Source of the DNA: UBA1181 sp963648205 | GTDB taxonomy: Bacteria; Bacteroidota; Bacteroidia; Bacteroidales; Paludibacteraceae | Assembly: GCA_963648205.1 (NCBI GenBank) | Contig: CAVJCT010000065.1 | Location: 1 to 64,000 of the forward strand | DNA length: 64,000 nt | Reading direction: 5' to 3' | Shown: one piece after another, positions 16,787 to 24,863 of the stretch | Layout: each line of letters starts with the position of its first letter | How positions within the stretch are numbered: the first letter of the stretch is position 1 | The notes under the pieces: generated by a model | Database searches by the model: none | Told to the model about the DNA's origin: nothing | Seen by the model: only the letters and a program-made list of their open reading frames with translations | Translations under genes and position numbers: made by a program

Positions 16787-18829
16787 ATGTTTTTTTCTTT
16801 TGGAAAGAAGTTTTTTATCGGTAAGGTGGTCCAACTGCTAATGGTTGGATTATCAGCTTTTTGTATGTCTGTTTCTACAATTTTTGCATCCGAGAAAACT
16901 TTCGTTGTCGTCCTCGACGCTGGTCACGGCGGAAAAGACCCAGGTGCTATCGGTCATATCTTGAAGTTGCAAGAAAAGTCGGTCAACTTGAAAACCGTTC
17001 TCAAGTTGGGTAAACTTTTAGAGAAAGAGGATGGGGTAAAGGTTGTCTACACAAGGAAAAAGGATGTTTTTATAGAATTAGATAAACGTGCCGAGGTGGC
17101 AAATGAAAATATCAAAGATGGTCGTGGTATCTTTATTTCGATTCATGTGAATGCTGCCGAAAGTCGTTCTGCCAAGGGTACGGAGACTTACACCTACGCG
17201 GATATTAAGACGGACGTGTCTGAACGTGAGAACTCCGCTATCAAATATGAGTCGAACTACAAAAAGAAATATGAAAATGTAGACGATGTTACGGCGGCAA
17301 TCATGGAGATGAACTACCAAGCGGCTTACTTGAAAAACAGTGAGAAATTCGCTTCTGGGGTTGAAAAACAGTTTGTTGCTGAAGATAGATATAGTAGAGG
17401 TCGCCGTCAAGCTGGATTTTATGTTTTGAAGTATTCAAAAACGCCTGCTGTCTTGATTGAGTTAGGCTTTATTACGAATAAAGAAGAAGAGAAATTTTTG
17501 AGCAAAGACGCTAATGTCGAAACGATGGCAGAAGCCATTCACAATGCTTTCGTTCGTTACAAAAAGGATTTTGATAAACGCAGTGGAGGAAGCAATGTTG
17601 ATGATTCTCCTGCTAAAAATACTACTCCGATAGCAAAGAACGAACAAAAAAACAATTCAACTAAAACGTCATCTCAATCTTCTGAAAATGAGACTGATAA
17701 GTGTAGTTTTAATACAAATTATGATGATGTAGAAGGTATTCGCTATGCAGTTCAGATTTGCAGTATGGTAGAGCCTAAAAATGTCTATAGTCGTGATTTT
17801 AAGGGATTTACTCCTGTCCGTGAGTTCGTTGGAACTGGTAAATACAAATATCAGTATGCCTACGGAAATGAAAAATCGTTAGAGGAGGCAAATAAGCTAA
17901 GAGACGAAGTGCGCAAGAAACATCCTGATGCTCAGATGATTGTGGTGAAGGATGGTGTTAAACTGCCTGAGTCTGAAGCCCGCAAATATTGGAACTCCAC
18001 AACGCCAGAGTACAAGGCAATCAATGATGATACGAACAATCATGTGGCAGATAAAAATGAGGTGTCATCGCAGAAAAGTTCTTCAACGAATAGTGTTCCA
18101 TCAAGTTCCACCTCGTCTTCAGAGTGTGTTTTCAACACGAATTATGATGATGTGGATGGTATTCGATATGCCATTCAGATTTGTAGTATGGCAGAACCAA
18201 AAAATGTGAATAGTCGTGATTTCAAGGGATTTACGCCTGTTCGTGAGTTTATTGGTGAAGGAAAATACAAATATCAGTACGCTTACGGTAATGAAAAATC
18301 GTTGGAAACTGCCAACTTGATGCGTGATGAAGTGCGCAAGAAACATCCTGACGCTCAGATGATTGTGGTGAAAGATGGTGTGAAGCTTCCAATGGATCAG
18401 GCTCGTAAATATTGGAACTCCACAACGGCAGAATACAAGTCATTGCAGAGTGGTACTATATCTTCATCTACTGCGAATGGTTCGTCAGACAATACAAAAT
18501 CGGTATCTTCGGATAATAGTTCGTGCCAGTTTAATACGAATTATGATGATATTGATGGCATTCGCTATGCAGTGCAGATTTGCAGTATGGCTGAGCCTAA
18601 AAGTGTGAATAGTCGTGATTTCAAAGGGTTTGTTCCTGTCCGTGAGTTTATTGGTACTGGAAAATACAAATATCAATATGCATACGGCAACGAGAAGACA
18701 TTAGAAGATGCTTATCGTTTGCGAGACGAGGTGAAAAAGAAACATCCAGATGCTTATATGATTGTGGTGAAGGATGGAGTTATTTTGCCGATGGATCAAG
18801 CCAGAAAGTATTGGAATACAAGCAAATAA
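16787..18829 (+). CDS. N-acetylmuramoyl-L-alanine amidase with three SPOR-like repeats
   Basis: 680 residues: signal sequence (about 1-35), Amidase_3 catalytic domain (about 38-265), then a Ser/Asn/Thr-rich linker and three homologous C-terminal domains at about 306-405, 447-545 and 580-679. Zinc-binding and catalytic candidates are His47 in DAGHGGKDPG, Glu63, and the HVNAAES and ELGFITN motifs. The repeats each run from NTNYDD to ARKYWN and contain RYAVQICSM, resembling SPOR domains that bind glycan strands stripped of stem peptides. It cleaves the amide bond between muramic acid and the peptide, probably at the division site. Confidence 0.9.
   Translation: MFFSFGKKFFIGKVVQLLMVGLSAFCMSVSTIFASEKTFVVVLDAGHGGKDPGAIGHILKLQEKSVNLKTVLKLGKLLEKEDGVKVVYTRKKDVFIELDKRAEVANENIKDGRGIFISIHVNAAESRSAKGTETYTYADIKTDVSERENSAIKYESNYKKKYENVDDVTAAIMEMNYQAAYLKNSEKFASGVEKQFVAEDRYSRGRRQAGFYVLKYSKTPAVLIELGFITNKEEEKFLSKDANVETMAEAIHNAFVRYKKDFDKRSGGSNVDDSPAKNTTPIAKNEQKNNSTKTSSQSSENETDKCSFNTNYDDVEGIRYAVQICSMVEPKNVYSRDFKGFTPVREFVGTGKYKYQYAYGNEKSLEEANKLRDEVRKKHPDAQMIVVKDGVKLPESEARKYWNSTTPEYKAINDDTNNHVADKNEVSSQKSSSTNSVPSSSTSSSECVFNTNYDDVDGIRYAIQICSMAEPKNVNSRDFKGFTPVREFIGEGKYKYQYAYGNEKSLETANLMRDEVRKKHPDAQMIVVKDGVKLPMDQARKYWNSTTAEYKSLQSGTISSSTANGSSDNTKSVSSDNSSCQFNTNYDDIDGIRYAVQICSMAEPKSVNSRDFKGFVPVREFIGTGKYKYQYAYGNEKTLEDAYRLRDEVKKKHPDAYMIVVKDGVILPMDQARKYWNTSK
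17702..18823 (+). repeat. Three tandem intragenic repeats (SPOR-like modules)
   Basis: Three related copies of about 300 bp begin at 17702, 18125 and 18524 (periods 423 and 399 bp), separated by variable Ser/Asn/Thr-rich linkers. The copies are clearly homologous at DNA level but diverged at synonymous and non-synonymous sites, and the linkers differ in sequence and length. This supports genuine duplication within the gene. Confidence 0.9.
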
Positions 18830-18862
18830 GAGTTTAATAAAGTAAATAAAAAAGAATAAAAT

Positions 18863-19771
18863 ATGAACTTTAAGATTACCAAAGAGTTTAAAGTAGGAGT
18901 TTGGGTGGTGATCGTCATTGCCCTGACCTATTTCGGTGTGAATTATTTGAAGGGTGTAAATATTTTTAATCCGACCAATTATTACTACCTGAAATTTAGC
19001 CATATCAATGGTTTGGTTGAAACAAATCCTGTTAATGTGAAAGGTTACAAAGTGGGTTTGGTTCAGAAAATTATATATGATTATGACAATCCAAGCAATG
19101 ATGTTGTGGTTGTCCTTCAAGTGGATGATGATTTGAAGATTCCTGTAGGAACGAAGGCTGGTTTGGTTTCTGGCTTGCTCGGTAGCCCTACAATCGAACT
19201 TTATATGGATCAAAACAGTACGGTTTTCTATCAACGTGGCGATACACTTCCATCATACGTCGACGATGGCGTCGTAGAAGCTTTGACGGCTGAATTAATG
19301 CCTCGTATTCAATCGATTATCCCGCAGTTGGATTCGTTGTTGGTATCATTGCAGGTTATTGCCCAAGACAAGGCTATCGAAAAGTCTCTCGACAATATTC
19401 AGGTGATTACTACCAACTTGAAGGGTACTTCTTATAAGTTGGACAATCTGATGGCAAAAGACGTGCCTGCTGTTTTGAACAATGCTAATTCTATGATGAC
19501 AAAGTTCGACAAAGTGGGCGATGGCTTATCGAAAGTGGACTTTCAAAAGACTGTCAATCAGTTGAATTCTACATTGGCGAGTGTGCAAGGTGTTACAGAC
19601 AAAATCAACAAGGGCGAAGGCTCTTTAGGTCTTCTCTTAAACGACAAGGCTTTGTATAACAATTTGAACGCAACAGTCAATAGTGCGAACGATTTGCTCA
19701 TCGATTTGAAGGCAAATCCAAAGCGTTATGTTCAGTTCTCTTTGATCAGCAAAAACAAGGACAAAGAGTAA
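18863..19771 (+). CDS. MCE/MlaD-family lipid transport protein
   Basis: 302 residues with one N-terminal membrane helix (about 10-28) and an MCE domain (about 38-120, including HINGLVETNPVNVKGYKVG). A helical C-terminal region with coiled-coil character follows (about 150-290). MlaD-like proteins form hexameric periplasmic rings that carry phospholipids between membranes with an ABC transporter; no MlaE/MlaF partner is in the window. It lies 33 bp after the amidase gene and is probably co-transcribed. Confidence 0.85.
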   Translation: MNFKITKEFKVGVWVVIVIALTYFGVNYLKGVNIFNPTNYYYLKFSHINGLVETNPVNVKGYKVGLVQKIIYDYDNPSNDVVVVLQVDDDLKIPVGTKAGLVSGLLGSPTIELYMDQNSTVFYQRGDTLPSYVDDGVVEALTAELMPRIQSIIPQLDSLLVSLQVIAQDKAIEKSLDNIQVITTNLKGTSYKLDNLMAKDVPAVLNNANSMMTKFDKVGDGLSKVDFQKTVNQLNSTLASVQGVTDKINKGEGSLGLLLNDKALYNNLNATVNSANDLLIDLKANPKRYVQFSLISKNKDKE

Positions 19772-19999
19772 CAAAAAACTGCAAATCAAAAAAATAAAAT
19801 AATTTTTTTAGCACATTTAAAGTGCGATAAATCAATGATTTAGGAAAGACAAATTCTGCAAATGCTTGAAAATTAGTTAGATGTGTAGGCGGTTGATTAT
19901 CAAGTAGATAACGCAAATTTCACAAAACCAAATTTTAAAGCGTTTTTTTTGAAAGAAAAACTTTTGCAAATTTGTTGTTGCAAAGAAAAAAAACAGAGT

Positions 20000-21391
20000 A
20001 TGAGCGAGTATCAAAATGTTCAAGAGGAAGCGGTGCCACAGCATGAACTGATTTGGCAGGAGTGCTTGAAGGTCATCAAGGATAATTTAGGTGAGGAGCA
20101 ATATGAAACCTGGATTACACCGATTAAGTCGGTGTCGTGGGAGAATATGTACTTGACAGTCCTTGTACCAAGTCAATATTTTTTCGAGTACGTTGATGCA
20201 CATTTTGCAAAATTGATTATTTCGACGCTTCGCCGTTTCATGGGCGAAAATGCCAATTTGTGGTATAACGTTGAAGCAGAGAGCGTTCAGAAGACGGTCA
20301 TCCCTATGGCCCCATCTCAGCAGCCTACAATAGGGTATAATCCTTTTGCTTCGAGAATGAAGCCCGCTATCGACCCTCAATTGAATCCTAACTACACTTT
20401 TGATAATTTTGTTGAAGGTGCTTGTAACAAGTTGGCGAAAGAGGCTGGTTTGTCTGTTGCGAACAATCCTGTTAGAAATACATTCAATCCTTTGTTCATC
20501 TATGGTGGCTCTGGATTGGGAAAGACTCACGTTACACAAGCTATCGGATGGGAGGTTTTGAAACAACATCCAGAGAAGGTTGTTCTTTATGTTGATGCAA
20601 ACCGGTTTCAACAGCAATACTCTGATGCTCACTTGAGTAACAAGGTGAACGATTTCCTTAACTTCTATCAGCAGATAGATGTTTTGATTGTCGATGATAT
20701 TCAATTCTTTGCAGGAAAAACAGGTACTCAAAATATTTTCTTCCAGATATTCAATCACTTGCAACAATTAGGAAAGCAAATCATTTTGACTTCCGATTCT
20801 GCTCCTAAGACCTTGCAAGGCATGGACGAGCGTATGTTGACTCGTTTCCGTTGGGGATTGACTGTAGAGTTGGGTGCACCAAACTTAGACACTCGTGAGG
20901 CTATCCTTAAATATAAGGTGAACAGTGGTGGTTTGCTTATTCCAGACAATGTTGTAAGATACATTGCTGAGAATGTACAAGATAACGTTCGTGAGCTGGA
21001 GGGTGTTGTTGTTTCTCTCTTGGCTCAGTCTACTTTGACAAAAGACGAAATCAACATATCACTTGCAGAGCGTGTGGTTAGCCGTATCGTCAATGTTACA
21101 GAGCATACGATTTCAATCGAGTCGATTGAAAAATTGGTTTGTGACTACTATCGTTTGAATCCTCAAGATATTCATACGAAGTCTCGTCGAAGAGAAGTGG
21201 TTCAGGCACGCCAGATTGCGATGTATCTTTCAAGAAAATATACGAAGAACTCATTGTCAATGATTGGTCAATACATTGGAAAACGAGATCATGCGACAGT
21301 ACTCTATGCTTGTAATGCGGTGAGTGACTTGTTGAAGTATGACAAGAATTTCCGTCAAAGTTTGGAAACCATCGAGAATTCGTTGAGATAA
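20000..21391 (+). CDS. dnaA: Chromosomal replication initiator DnaA
   Basis: 463 residues from the ATG at 20000; an upstream in-frame TTG at 19949 gives a Cys/Lys-rich tail unlike the family and was rejected. The order is DnaA N-terminal domain (about 10-75), linker, AAA domain with Walker A GGSGLGKT (169-176) and Walker B VLIVDDIQFF, then the C-terminal box-binding domain with KRDHATVLYACNAV. It binds origin DnaA boxes and melts the DNA. The upstream region 19772-19999 is AT-rich but does not show a convincing box cluster. Confidence 0.97.
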   Translation: MSEYQNVQEEAVPQHELIWQECLKVIKDNLGEEQYETWITPIKSVSWENMYLTVLVPSQYFFEYVDAHFAKLIISTLRRFMGENANLWYNVEAESVQKTVIPMAPSQQPTIGYNPFASRMKPAIDPQLNPNYTFDNFVEGACNKLAKEAGLSVANNPVRNTFNPLFIYGGSGLGKTHVTQAIGWEVLKQHPEKVVLYVDANRFQQQYSDAHLSNKVNDFLNFYQQIDVLIVDDIQFFAGKTGTQNIFFQIFNHLQQLGKQIILTSDSAPKTLQGMDERMLTRFRWGLTVELGAPNLDTREAILKYKVNSGGLLIPDNVVRYIAENVQDNVRELEGVVVSLLAQSTLTKDEINISLAERVVSRIVNVTEHTISIESIEKLVCDYYRLNPQDIHTKSRRREVVQARQIAMYLSRKYTKNSLSMIGQYIGKRDHATVLYACNAVSDLLKYDKNFRQSLETIENSLR

Positions 21392-21427
21392 TTAAGAAAT
21401 AGGAAAAGTCTGAAAAAAGTCTAAAAT

Positions 21428-21979
21428 ATGGTTTATAAGTTTGTCGTTTTTTCTGAGGAGGTAGATGCTTTCCGAAGAGAGATTCTCATTGATGCGAGTG
21501 CGACATTTTTAGATTTGCACGATGCTATTTTAAGTTCTGTTGGCTATGCGAATGACCAAATGACTTCATTCTTCATCTGTGATGATGAGTGGGAGCGTGG
21601 CGCAGAAATTACTCAAATCGAGATGAATACTTCATCCGACGAGGATAGTTTCGTTATGGCAGATACCAAGTTGGAGGAGTTCGTCGAGGATGAAGGTCAG
21701 AAGTTGATGTTCGTCTTTGATATGATGAATGATAGAGCGTTCTTCTTGGAGTTGCGCGCTATCACAACAGGCAAAGACTTGGCAAAGGCTGAATGTACCG
21801 TTTCTAAAGGCAAGGCTCCTAAACAAGTTTTGGATGGTTTGTTTATGGACGACGCTGCTTTGGCAAAGAAGAATGGCTTAGACGATCCATTCTTGGATGA
21901 CAATTTCAACGATTGCGGTGGCTTTGACGTTGATGAATTAGGCGATGGCTACAGTATTAACGACGAAACCGAGTTCTAA
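21428..21979 (+). CDS. PRiA4-ORF3-like domain protein
   Basis: 183 residues resembling the plasmid pRiA4b ORF3-like family: MVYKFVVF near the N-terminus, LHDAILSSVGYANDQMTSFF, and a C-terminal half with KLMFVFDMMNDRAFFLEL. The tail (about 140-183) is rich in Asp. Cytoplasmic, function unknown. It follows dnaA by 36 bp and is closed by a terminator at 22033-22068, so it is probably co-transcribed with dnaA. The family name derives from mobile elements, but nothing mobile is seen here. Confidence 0.75.
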   Translation: MVYKFVVFSEEVDAFRREILIDASATFLDLHDAILSSVGYANDQMTSFFICDDEWERGAEITQIEMNTSSDEDSFVMADTKLEEFVEDEGQKLMFVFDMMNDRAFFLELRAITTGKDLAKAECTVSKGKAPKQVLDGLFMDDAALAKKNGLDDPFLDDNFNDCGGFDVDELGDGYSINDETEF

Positions 21980-22032
21980 AATGCCCATTTCCATAGTCTT
22001 GTTGTAGAGACTGTAAGCAATATGTTTTAAAA

Positions 22033-22068
22033 AAAGAGGGGTTTAGTGTTAAAACTAAGCCCCCTTTT
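22033..22068 (+). terminator. Terminator after the dnaA operon
   Basis: The stem GGGGTTTAG/CTAAGCCCC (22038-22046, 22055-22063, one G-U pair) is followed by TTTT. Confidence 0.8.
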
Positions 22069-22211
22069 CGCATTTAAAGTTTATATTTGTCATTCACTGA
22101 AAAATTTTACCCAACGCGGTAAATGCAACTAAGTTTGAGATGTGAAAAAAACAAAATTCACACTGAGAATAGAAAGAAAAGTATAACGTTAAAACCATAA
22201 AAATAAGTACC

Positions 22212-22610
22212 ATGAGAAGAACAATTATATCAATCGTAGCGCTCTTTTTGTCTCTCTCTACTGTGTCTGTTTATGCTCAGAAGAAGTTTGACGGAAAGGT
22301 TCTTAAAGAAGTGAACGAGTGGCGTATAGACGGAAAGAAGAAGTCTTTAGACCACAAAACTACTTATAAGGATGGAAAGAAAGTTGAGGAAATCGAGTAT
22401 TCTTCAACAGGTGATCAAAAAGAGCGTGTTACCTATAAATATAACGAAGCAGGTAAATGTATCGAGGAGTCTGTCTACGACGAGTATAACAAGTTGGAGA
22501 AGACGATGAAGTATGAGTATCTTGAGAATGGTAAAAAGAAATCTCAGACTACTTTCTTGCCTAACGGAAAACAAAAAAACTATAAGGAGTTTGAGTATAT
22601 AACTGAGTAA
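22212..22610 (+). CDS. Small secreted protein with YD-like repeats
   Basis: 132 residues: a signal peptide (about 1-22, ending VYAQ), then short repeated beta-strand units of the type Y-x-x-G-K-x-x-x-x-x-x-Y (about 45-130), similar to antitoxin YwqK-like or YD-type repeats. Function unknown. It starts a tight gene series: the VTC-domain gene begins 4 bp after its stop. A possible promoter (TATATTTG at 22082-22089) would give a leader of about 115 nt. Confidence 0.65.
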   Translation: MRRTIISIVALFLSLSTVSVYAQKKFDGKVLKEVNEWRIDGKKKSLDHKTTYKDGKKVEEIEYSSTGDQKERVTYKYNEAGKCIEESVYDEYNKLEKTMKYEYLENGKKKSQTTFLPNGKQKNYKEFEYITE

Positions 22611-22614
22611 GCCT

Positions 22615-23373
22615 ATGGATGAGCCAGTAAAAAAAATCGATGAGAAATTGGCGCAATTCGATCCTATCACGTTAGAGGAAATGAGTGGCATTCGATTGAT
22701 GAATCGCATCGACACAAAGTTTCTGGTCAACGTGGCAGAACTTCCGACATTGTTGGAAATGGCAAAAAAGGATTATTATGTGCAGGAAATCGCCTCCAAA
22801 CGAAGAGCCTATTACCGCACGCTCTACTTTGACACACCGACGGCTACGATGTTCACTGTTCATCAAAATGGAAAACTGAATCGACAGAAAATCAGAATCC
22901 GTGAGTATGTGGAGTCTAATATCGAGTTTTTGGAGGTGAAAAAGAAAAACAGCAAAGGACGAACTTCAAAGAAACGTATTGCTGTTACCAATGAAAACAT
23001 TGCGGCCAATTCGGAGGCGGTAACTTTCTTAGACCAAAATTCGGCGTTCAAAATGAATGAGATTGCCAATCGTCTTCGTAACAGTTTCTTCCGTATCACG
23101 TTGGTTAACAGAGAGAAAAGTGAACGGTTGACCATTGACTTTGATATCAAATTTGAAAATTGTATCACTGGAATAAAAAATACGATTTCAAAATTGTGTA
23201 TTGTTGAAGTAAAACAAGATGGAAACGCTCATTCTCATTTCAGAGACTATTTGATGGCTCTGCGTATCAAGCGTAGAAGTATCAGCAAATATTGTTTGGG
23301 AATGGTGTTGACAGATCCGAAAATCAAGTATAACAGATTCAAAGAAAAAGTACGTTATATAGAAAAATTGTAA
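22615..23373 (+). CDS. VTC-domain (polyphosphate polymerase-like) protein
   Basis: 252 residues matching the VTC domain of the triphosphate-tunnel superfamily. Strand motifs carry the expected basic and acidic residues: RIDTKFLV, YRTLYFDT, RQKIRIREY, FLEVKKK, LTIDFDIKF and VEVKQD. In yeast Vtc4 this fold polymerises phosphate from ATP into polyphosphate; bacterial VTC proteins are mostly uncharacterised. There is no signal peptide, so it should be cytoplasmic. It is followed by a DUF4956 membrane protein, a recurring partner of bacterial VTC genes. Confidence 0.82.
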   Translation: MDEPVKKIDEKLAQFDPITLEEMSGIRLMNRIDTKFLVNVAELPTLLEMAKKDYYVQEIASKRRAYYRTLYFDTPTATMFTVHQNGKLNRQKIRIREYVESNIEFLEVKKKNSKGRTSKKRIAVTNENIAANSEAVTFLDQNSAFKMNEIANRLRNSFFRITLVNREKSERLTIDFDIKFENCITGIKNTISKLCIVEVKQDGNAHSHFRDYLMALRIKRRSISKYCLGMVLTDPKIKYNRFKEKVRYIEKL

Positions 23374-23443
23374 GATATAGATTGAAAAATCTTATCATAA
23401 GTTGAGAATCATAATAAAATTGTAAACAAATAAAAATAACAAT

Positions 23444-24124
23444 ATGGAACTTTTGACAAGCATATTTGATTTAGAATTGTTCGGAAATTCGATAATCAAT
23501 CTCGACGGACTTTTTGAGTTGGTTGCGCGTTTCGCATTGAACGTGGTCGTAACATCGTTGATCATTGTTTGGTTGTATTATAGTAAGTCGAAGAGACGTG
23601 ACTATGTCTTCACTTTCACTTTGATCAGTACAACAGTGTTCTTGCTGATTTTCCTTTTGGGAAGCGAGAAATTGCAGATCGGTTTGGCATTAGGACTCTT
23701 TGCAATCTTCGGAATTATTCGTTATCGTACTGATACGGTGCCTATTCGCGAGATGACCTATTTGTTCTTGATTATCGGTTTGTCTGTTATCAATGCGTTG
23801 GCTGTCAGCGTTAGTTATGCAGAGTTACTTGTTACAAATGCATTATTCGTTTTGATGACATTTGTGATGGAGAAAACTCGAATTGTATCGAAGAGCGCGT
23901 GCAAATTGATTAAATATGAGAAGATTGACTTGATCAAACCAGAGAAATATGGAGAGATGCTCGAGGATATCAAAAATCGTACTGGATTGAAGGTTACGAA
24001 ATGTGAGGTTGGTTATATTGATTTCTTGAAAGATATTGCTCTTGTGAAGGTTTACTATGAATCTGATTCAAAGGAGATTAACACGGTTGATCAGATTACA
24101 CGTGCAAAAGATTTCAACGGATAA
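23444..24124 (+). CDS. DUF4956 multi-pass membrane protein
   Basis: 226 residues with about four transmembrane helices (within residues 20-145) and a soluble C-terminal domain (about 150-226) facing the cytoplasm by the positive-inside pattern. The central GLFAIFGIIRYRTDTVPIRE stretch is characteristic of the family. Function is not established; the repeated pairing with VTC-domain polymerases suggests a role in export or anchoring of the polymer, which is inference. It lies 70 bp after the VTC gene and 27 bp before the DUF2490 gene. Confidence 0.8.
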   Translation: MELLTSIFDLELFGNSIINLDGLFELVARFALNVVVTSLIIVWLYYSKSKRRDYVFTFTLISTTVFLLIFLLGSEKLQIGLALGLFAIFGIIRYRTDTVPIREMTYLFLIIGLSVINALAVSVSYAELLVTNALFVLMTFVMEKTRIVSKSACKLIKYEKIDLIKPEKYGEMLEDIKNRTGLKVTKCEVGYIDFLKDIALVKVYYESDSKEINTVDQITRAKDFNG

Positions 24125-24151
24125 GTTCAGACAAAAAGAGAAAAGAAGCGA

Positions 24152-24835
24152 ATGAAGCAGAATTTTCTTCGGATATTAGTATTAGTGGTTGTCTCTTTCG
24201 GCAGTTTCGCAAATGTCCTTGCCGAAAGGGACGATTGCGATTTCTCTACTCGGTATGATGTGGAGGTCTCAAAGAAATTTTTCAAAAGGCTGAATGTCGG
24301 TTTCACGGAGACGCTTGCGTTGGTGAACAATTCAACTGAAGTAGGAAAAGTCTCTTCGAAGGTGGATGTCTCGTATGCCATTGTGAGAAAAATATTTAAG
24401 GTGGGTGTTTCCTACTATGCCATTGCGAAAAACAGGGATGAAAATTATTTTTTCAATCAGAAATTCCAAGGTTATACGAATCTTAAATTTTCAGCAAGAC
24501 GTTTTTCTTTCGCTTGGCGTTCTCGTTACCAAATGAGTTATCGTCCTGAAAAAGAAGAGAATAAACAGTGGAAAAACTACTGGCGCAATGCTATTTCTAT
24601 TAGCTACAAAGTACCAAAAATTTCGTTATATCCTTCTGTTTCGGCAGAAATGTTCTATCAGACGAACAATTACAAAGGAAACGTGATTGATATGATGCGC
24701 TATGAGGTGGCTTTGAAATACGAGCTCAACAAAAAGAATGCTTTGAAGTTGTATTATTACTATGACGATGCCTTCAATGTGAAAAATCCGCAAGACGTTT
24801 CTACTTTAGGATTGGCTTATCAGATTTCATTATAG
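24152..24835 (+). CDS. DUF2490 outer-membrane protein
   Basis: 227 residues with a signal peptide (about 1-23) and alternating amphipathic strands with aromatic residues throughout, ending in a hydrophobic strand GLAYQISL. This is the pattern of a small outer-membrane beta-barrel of the DUF2490 family. It lies between the DUF4956 gene and the membrane sulfatase gene with gaps of 27 and 28 bp, so it belongs to the same operon. Confidence 0.75.
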   Translation: MKQNFLRILVLVVVSFGSFANVLAERDDCDFSTRYDVEVSKKFFKRLNVGFTETLALVNNSTEVGKVSSKVDVSYAIVRKIFKVGVSYYAIAKNRDENYFFNQKFQGYTNLKFSARRFSFAWRSRYQMSYRPEKEENKQWKNYWRNAISISYKVPKISLYPSVSAEMFYQTNNYKGNVIDMMRYEVALKYELNKKNALKLYYYYDDAFNVKNPQDVSTLGLAYQISL

Positions 24836-24863
24836 ATAATGTACTGAAAGGAAAAAAATAAAA

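Noticed and set aside
17702..18823. Triple repeat as an assembly artefact
   Set aside because: The copies differ at many positions and the linkers have different lengths and sequences, so they are genuine diverged copies.
19772..19999. Possible origin of replication upstream of dnaA
   Set aside because: AT-rich, but only poor matches to DnaA boxes (for example TTATCTACT on the minus strand) and no cluster; dnaN is absent. GC-skew analysis would decide.
19949..19999. TTG-initiated N-terminal extension of DnaA
   Set aside because: It encodes a Cys/Lys-rich tail not found in the family; the ATG at 20000 gives the normal start.
21428..21979. PRiA4-ORF3-like gene as a sign of a mobile element
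   Set aside because: No transposase, terminal repeats or target duplications nearby; it sits in the dnaA transcript.
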